DNA of 6,657 nt from Bacillota bacterium (GTDB lineage Bacteria; Bacillota; Clostridia; Acetivibrionales; DSM-1351): assembly GCA_023415305.1 (NCBI GenBank), contig JAEZKZ010000095.1, forward strand, positions 1-6,657, written 5' to 3'. The notes beneath the pieces are model-generated. The model was not told where the DNA came from. It made no database searches and worked only from the letters and a program-made list of their open reading frames with translations. Positions 5,328 to 6,657 of this stretch are shown piece by piece; within the stretch, counting starts at the first letter, position 1; each line of letters opens with the position of its first letter. A program made the position numbers and the translations under genes.

Positions 5328-5346
5328 TACTTTGAATTTCAAAATA
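5328..5346. promoter_or_regulatory. Putative MarR operator 2 (before the YhgE/Pip gene)
   Basis: TACTTTGA-ATT-TCAAAATA is an 8-3-8 inverted repeat with one mismatched pair. It shares TASTTTGA and TCAAARTA half-sites and identical length with operator 1. It overlaps the predicted -35 box (5332-5337), so binding would occlude the promoter. It lies 15 bp after the MarR stop codon. Confidence 0.68.
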
Positions 5347-5360
5347 TTTAAAATTAAAAT
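5332..5360 (+). promoter_or_regulatory. Candidate promoter of the YhgE/Pip gene
   Basis: TTGAAT (5332-5337), 17 bp, then TAAAAT (5355-5360) fits sigma-A reasonably (4/6 and 5/6). No convincing terminator separates it from the MarR gene, so read-through from that gene is also possible. A perfect 12-bp palindrome TAAAATATTTTA overlaps the -10 box. Confidence 0.5.
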
Positions 5361-5422
5361 ATTTTAGGAGGTGAAATATTTTATCATAAATCATAATTTT
5401 TAGAATGAAGGAGGCAGAATTT

Positions 5423-6657
5423 ATGCAAAAGCTGAAAAAATATAAAATAATAGCTGTGATTTTTGCAGTTATAGTAATACCGCTTGTATATAGCTTTTTT
5501 TACCTTGATGCTTTCTGGGATCCATATAGTAAACTAGAATCTCTTCCGGTAGCTGTAGTCAACCAGGATTCAGGAGCGACTATCAACGGTGAAAGCAGGA
5601 ATATTGGCAATGAGATAACCGATAACCTGAAGACAGATAAAAACCTTAAATGGGTGATAACTTCTGCTGATGATGCCAAGGAAGGTTTAGAGAACAGAAG
5701 GTACTATGCTTCGATTTATATACCCTCAGATTTCTCTATAAGAATTTCTTCGGTGACCGACAGTGAGAAGTTGAAGGGTACTTTGGTATACAATGTCAAT
5801 GAAAAGAGAAATTACCTTGCAAGTCAGGTATTAAGCAGAGTTACCCTTGAATTCAAGGATAAAATATCACAGAATATTCAAAAAGAAATTGTAGGTACAC
5901 TTCTGGAGCAGCTAGAAGACGTTCCCTCCTCCCTAAAAGAGTTGGATGACGGTCTTAAAAAACTCAATGACGGCTCAGAAACACTATACAGCAAAACCGG
6001 AGAATTACTGGATGGTCAGCAAAAATTCAACGATGGTGTTAAAGTTTTGAACAATGGACTTCAATCGGCTTCCGTAGGATCAGTCAACCTGAAACAGGGT
6101 GTGGATAAGCTTGGTGCCGGTGTAGATCTGTTCCATCAGAGCCTTACACAGGGAGCCTCAAAGGTATCCCAGCTGACACAGGGGTCGTCTAAATTTTCAT
6201 CAGGCCTCCAGTCAATGAATGATGGCTTGAATAAACTAAATTCCGGAGCAGGACAGCTTGCACAAGCATCGGATGAACTTAATAAGGGCACGGCTTCTTA
6301 TAATCAAAATATGCAGGCTTTTACAACTGGATTAACTAAATATATCGATTCAGTTAACGAAGCTACAGAAGCACAGACCAATATTGCAAAACTGATAACT
6401 CAATATACTGCCGAACATCCTGAAGCTATGAAGGATCAGAATATTCAAGCTGTATTGAAAACCCTTCAGGCTACACAAAATGTTCCTGATCAAATAAAAA
6501 AAGTCGGTGATACACTTGACACCTCTGGTAAGGAATTAGCAGCAGGGGCTGCCCTTATTTCGGAAGGAGCAGAAAAACTGGACTCAGGAATGGGCTCATT
6601 GACAAATAACATCGGCCTTTTGGCAACTGGTGCAGATAAGCTGGGATCCTCTTATAC
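5423..6657 (+). CDS. YhgE/Pip family envelope protein (3' end outside window)
   Basis: The first 411 residues are present; the gene runs off the right edge. A membrane helix (about 8-28) is followed by LPVAVVNQDSGA (41-52), the conserved start of the extracellular domain. Next come IYIPSDFS (98-105) and a LVYNVNEKRNYLASQV segment (121-136). From 174 on, the chain shows xxxLxxG-type heptads. Gly sits at 177, 184, 198, 205, 212, 219, 226, 233, 254, 261, 268, 275, 289 and 303, all in one 7-residue register. A second block (375, 382, 389, 403) has a shifted register. Family members are large membrane proteins with an ABC-2-like C-terminal membrane part. Lactococcal Pip is needed for phage c2 infection, while most other roles are unknown. 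The ATG at 5423 has AAGGAGG 8 nt upstream. An in-frame ATG at 5405 lacks a nearby site. It is probably repressed by the adjacent MarR protein. Confidence 0.92.
   Translation, partial: MQKLKKYKIIAVIFAVIVIPLVYSFFYLDAFWDPYSKLESLPVAVVNQDSGATINGESRNIGNEITDNLKTDKNLKWVITSADDAKEGLENRRYYASIYIPSDFSIRISSVTDSEKLKGTLVYNVNEKRNYLASQVLSRVTLEFKDKISQNIQKEIVGTLLEQLEDVPSSLKELDDGLKKLNDGSETLYSKTGELLDGQQKFNDGVKVLNNGLQSASVGSVNLKQGVDKLGAGVDLFHQSLTQGASKVSQLTQGSSKFSSGLQSMNDGLNKLNSGAGQLAQASDELNKGTASYNQNMQAFTTGLTKYIDSVNEATEAQTNIAKLITQYTAEHPEAMKDQNIQAVLKTLQATQNVPDQIKKVGDTLDTSGKELAAGAALISEGAEKLDSGMGSLTNNIGLLATGADKLGSSY

Overview
The window looks like chromosomal DNA from a low-GC, spore-forming Firmicute of the class Clostridia. 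It has AT-rich intergenic DNA, strong AGGAGG-type ribosome binding sites, TTGACA/TATAAT promoters, a Firmicute-type Mn2+ riboswitch and small Cys/Gly-rich proteins of the kind seen in sporulating clostridia. The protein style recalls mesophilic cellulolytic clostridia (Ruminiclostridium-like), but that placement is inference from memory. No insertion sequence, phage gene or CRISPR array is visible.

Layout. (1) Bases 1-212 hold no gene. They contain an exact 30-bp tandem duplication, a small hairpin and a Shine-Dalgarno-like sequence at the left edge, which suggests the leader of a minus-strand gene starting just outside. (2) Bases 213-472, minus strand, form a complete two-gene glycine tRNA unit: consensus promoter, tRNA-Gly(GCC), tRNA-Gly(TCC), intrinsic terminator. 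(3) Bases 520-2627, minus strand, carry cca (tRNA CCA nucleotidyltransferase with an HD domain) followed by a DUF554 membrane protein, probably one operon. (4) Bases 2748-3471 are a divergent pair. A 133-aa Cys-rich protein with an Sm-like sequence pattern lies on the minus strand. A 39-aa Gly/Cys-rich single-span membrane protein lies on the plus strand. They share an intergenic region with a long inverted repeat and a sporulation-sigma-like promoter. (5) Bases 3480-4611, minus strand, carry a TerC-family membrane protein under a yybP-ykoY (Mn2+) riboswitch with a mutually exclusive terminator, a textbook manganese-efflux arrangement. (6) Bases 4776-6657, plus strand, carry a MarR-family regulator followed by a YhgE/Pip-family envelope protein cut by the right edge. 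Both promoter regions contain a 19-bp inverted repeat of the same 8-3-8 geometry and nearly the same half-sites.

How the parts work together. The tRNA genes and cca belong to translation. Because both tRNA genes encode their CCA ends, Cca would act on them in repair rather than in first synthesis. The riboswitch should let terC be transcribed only when Mn2+ is high. The MarR protein most likely represses itself and the YhgE/Pip gene through the matched operators. No wholly new multi-gene system is evident. The least explained parts are the divergent small-protein pair with its shared inverted repeat, the matched MarR operators, and the leader-like DNA at the left edge.
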